Both the position numbers and the translations under genes were made by a program. Below are positions 6,812 through 7,464 of a DNA stretch of 7,464 nt, piece by piece (the stretch's first letter is position 1; each line of letters begins with the position of its first letter). Source of the stretch: Verrucomicrobiia bacterium (GTDB lineage Bacteria; Verrucomicrobiota; Verrucomicrobiia; Verrucomicrobiales; Akkermansiaceae); assembly GCA_947460915.1 (NCBI GenBank), contig CANHKJ010000147.1, forward strand, positions 1 to 7,464. The letters run 5' to 3'. The notes beneath the pieces were generated by a model. That model worked only from the letters and a program-made list of their open reading frames with translations, ran no database searches and had not been told where the DNA came from.

Positions 6812-6922
6812 AGTGCCAAGTGAGCAGTGATCAGTGTTTTTGAAAAATTCACCGGAAATGTTCACTCTTCATCAACCACTTCCCACCCACTGATCACTTC
6901 CCACTGATCACTCACCACTCCC
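6812..6922. repeat. Heptad (7-bp periodic) inverted repeat between cysJ and cysI
   Basis: The left arm has four perfect heptads beginning AGTG at 6812, 6819, 6826 and 6833. The right arm has five perfect heptads beginning CACT at 6888, 6895, 6902, 6909 and 6916, with looser units at 6863 and 6877. AGTGATCAGTG (6826-6836) is the exact reverse complement of CACTGATCACT, which occurs twice (6888-6898 and 6902-6912). Pairing 6819-6836 with 6902-6919 matches 15 of 18 positions. The arms could fold into alternative hairpins in RNA or a cruciform in DNA, and each arm can slip by a heptad. It resembles dispersed extragenic repeats, but dispersal cannot be tested in one window. It sits entirely in the gap and reaches to 6 nt before the cysI start codon. 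Confidence 0.85.
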
Positions 6923-6928
6923 AACGCC

Positions 6929-7464
6929 ATGTCCGAACAAAAATTAGCCGCCAACGAATACATCAAAATCCGCTCGAACTATCTGCGCGGAAATTTGGCC
7001 GAGGAACTTGCCGATGTTTCCACCGGCGCGATCTCGGAAGATAACCAACAGCTCATCAAATTCCATGGTTCCTACATGCAGGACGACCGTGACTTGCGTG
7101 CTGACCGCCGCAAGCATCGCTTGGAAAAAGCCTACTCGTTCATGATCCGCATCCGCGTTCCCGGCGGCGTTTCGACTTCCGCGCAGTGGCTGGCTACTGA
7201 TGATCTTTGCGAAAAATACGGCAATCACGACTTCAAGCTCACAACCCGTCAGGCCTACCAGCTGCACGGCGTAATTAAGTCGAACCTCAAGCGCACGATC
7301 CAAGAAATCAACGAAGCCGCCATGGACACCATCGCCGCTTGCGGTGACGTCAATCGCAACGTGATGTGCAATCCCAATCCGCACCTCTCCCACGTGCATG
7401 CCGCCGCGCTCAAGGCTGCTCAGGATATTTCGACTCACCTGACGCCCAATACCGGTGCCTACCA
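6929..7464 (+). CDS. cysI: Assimilatory sulfite reductase [NADPH] hemoprotein beta subunit, 5' part
   Basis: An open frame of 178 codons runs off the window end; the family is about 570 residues, so roughly the first third is present. CysI carries siroheme and a 4Fe-4S cluster and does the six-electron reduction of sulfite to sulfide with electrons from CysJ. Family signatures are SNYLRG (16-21), GAISEDNQQLIKFHG (33-47), QDDRD (51-55), SFMIRIRVPGG (70-80), LTTRQAYQLHGVIK (104-117) and CGDVNRNVMCNPNP (138-151). R74 and R143 align with the sulfite-binding Arg83 and Arg153 of E. coli CysI. The cluster-ligating cysteines belong to the missing C-terminal part. The ATG at 6929 gives the normal N-terminus, but the bases before it are C/A-rich, with no Shine-Dalgarno, because the heptad repeat occupies that space. 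Its place directly after cysJ supports a cysJI operon. Confidence 0.93.
   Translation, partial: MSEQKLAANEYIKIRSNYLRGNLAEELADVSTGAISEDNQQLIKFHGSYMQDDRDLRADRRKHRLEKAYSFMIRIRVPGGVSTSAQWLATDDLCEKYGNHDFKLTTRQAYQLHGVIKSNLKRTIQEINEAAMDTIAACGDVNRNVMCNPNPHLSHVHAAALKAAQDISTHLTPNTGAY

Noticed and set aside
6812..6922. Heptad array as a CRISPR or as a rho-independent terminator
   Set aside because: Units are 7 nt with no 25-40-nt spacers, so it is not CRISPR. The imperfect stem is not followed by a T-run, and a terminator would cut off cysI from cysJ.

Overview
The window is about 7.5 kb of ordinary-looking bacterial chromosome with C-rich wobble positions. It most resembles the Verrucomicrobiota. The reasons are a Tat-type sugar isomerase/epimerase of a kind common in Verrucomicrobiota and Planctomycetota, the decayed tail of a PEP-CTERM surface protein, and a CrtI-family carotenoid desaturase. 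This placement is an inference from gene content; there is no rRNA or other marker gene here.

Left part (1-2889, minus strand): four co-directional genes. In order of transcription they are a small protein with one membrane segment (2889-2359), a metal-type ABC transporter ATPase with a histidine-rich N-terminus (2362-1604, overlapping the previous gene by ATGA), a HAD-IA phosphatase (1588-956), and a Tat-exported xylose-isomerase-like TIM-barrel protein (854 to the window edge). The first three are tightly packed and probably one transcript. No permease or substrate-binding gene accompanies the ATPase.

Middle (2933-5045): a complete CrtI-type phytoene/diapophytoene desaturase on the plus strand, divergent from the left cluster. 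It is followed by a 586-nt stretch (4460-5045) with no intact gene. That stretch is not empty: on the minus strand it holds the frameshifted, stop-interrupted remains of a PEP-CTERM protein gene, whose membrane anchor and Arg tail are still readable at 4578-4525. A weak candidate promoter for the next gene lies near its right end.

Right part (5046-7464, plus strand): cysJ (complete) and cysI (first 178 codons), the flavoprotein and hemoprotein subunits of NADPH-dependent assimilatory sulfite reductase, which reduces sulfite to sulfide for cysteine synthesis. The 125-nt gap between them carries a striking 7-bp-periodic repeat: AGTG-headed heptads on the left and CACT-headed heptads on the right. 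They form a long imperfect inverted repeat that runs up to 6 nt before the cysI start codon.

The most unusual signals are the heptad inverted repeat between cysJ and cysI, the PEP-CTERM pseudogene, and the His-rich ATPase paired with an unknown membrane protein. I see no clear new multi-gene system, phage, transposon, CRISPR array, tRNA or rRNA.
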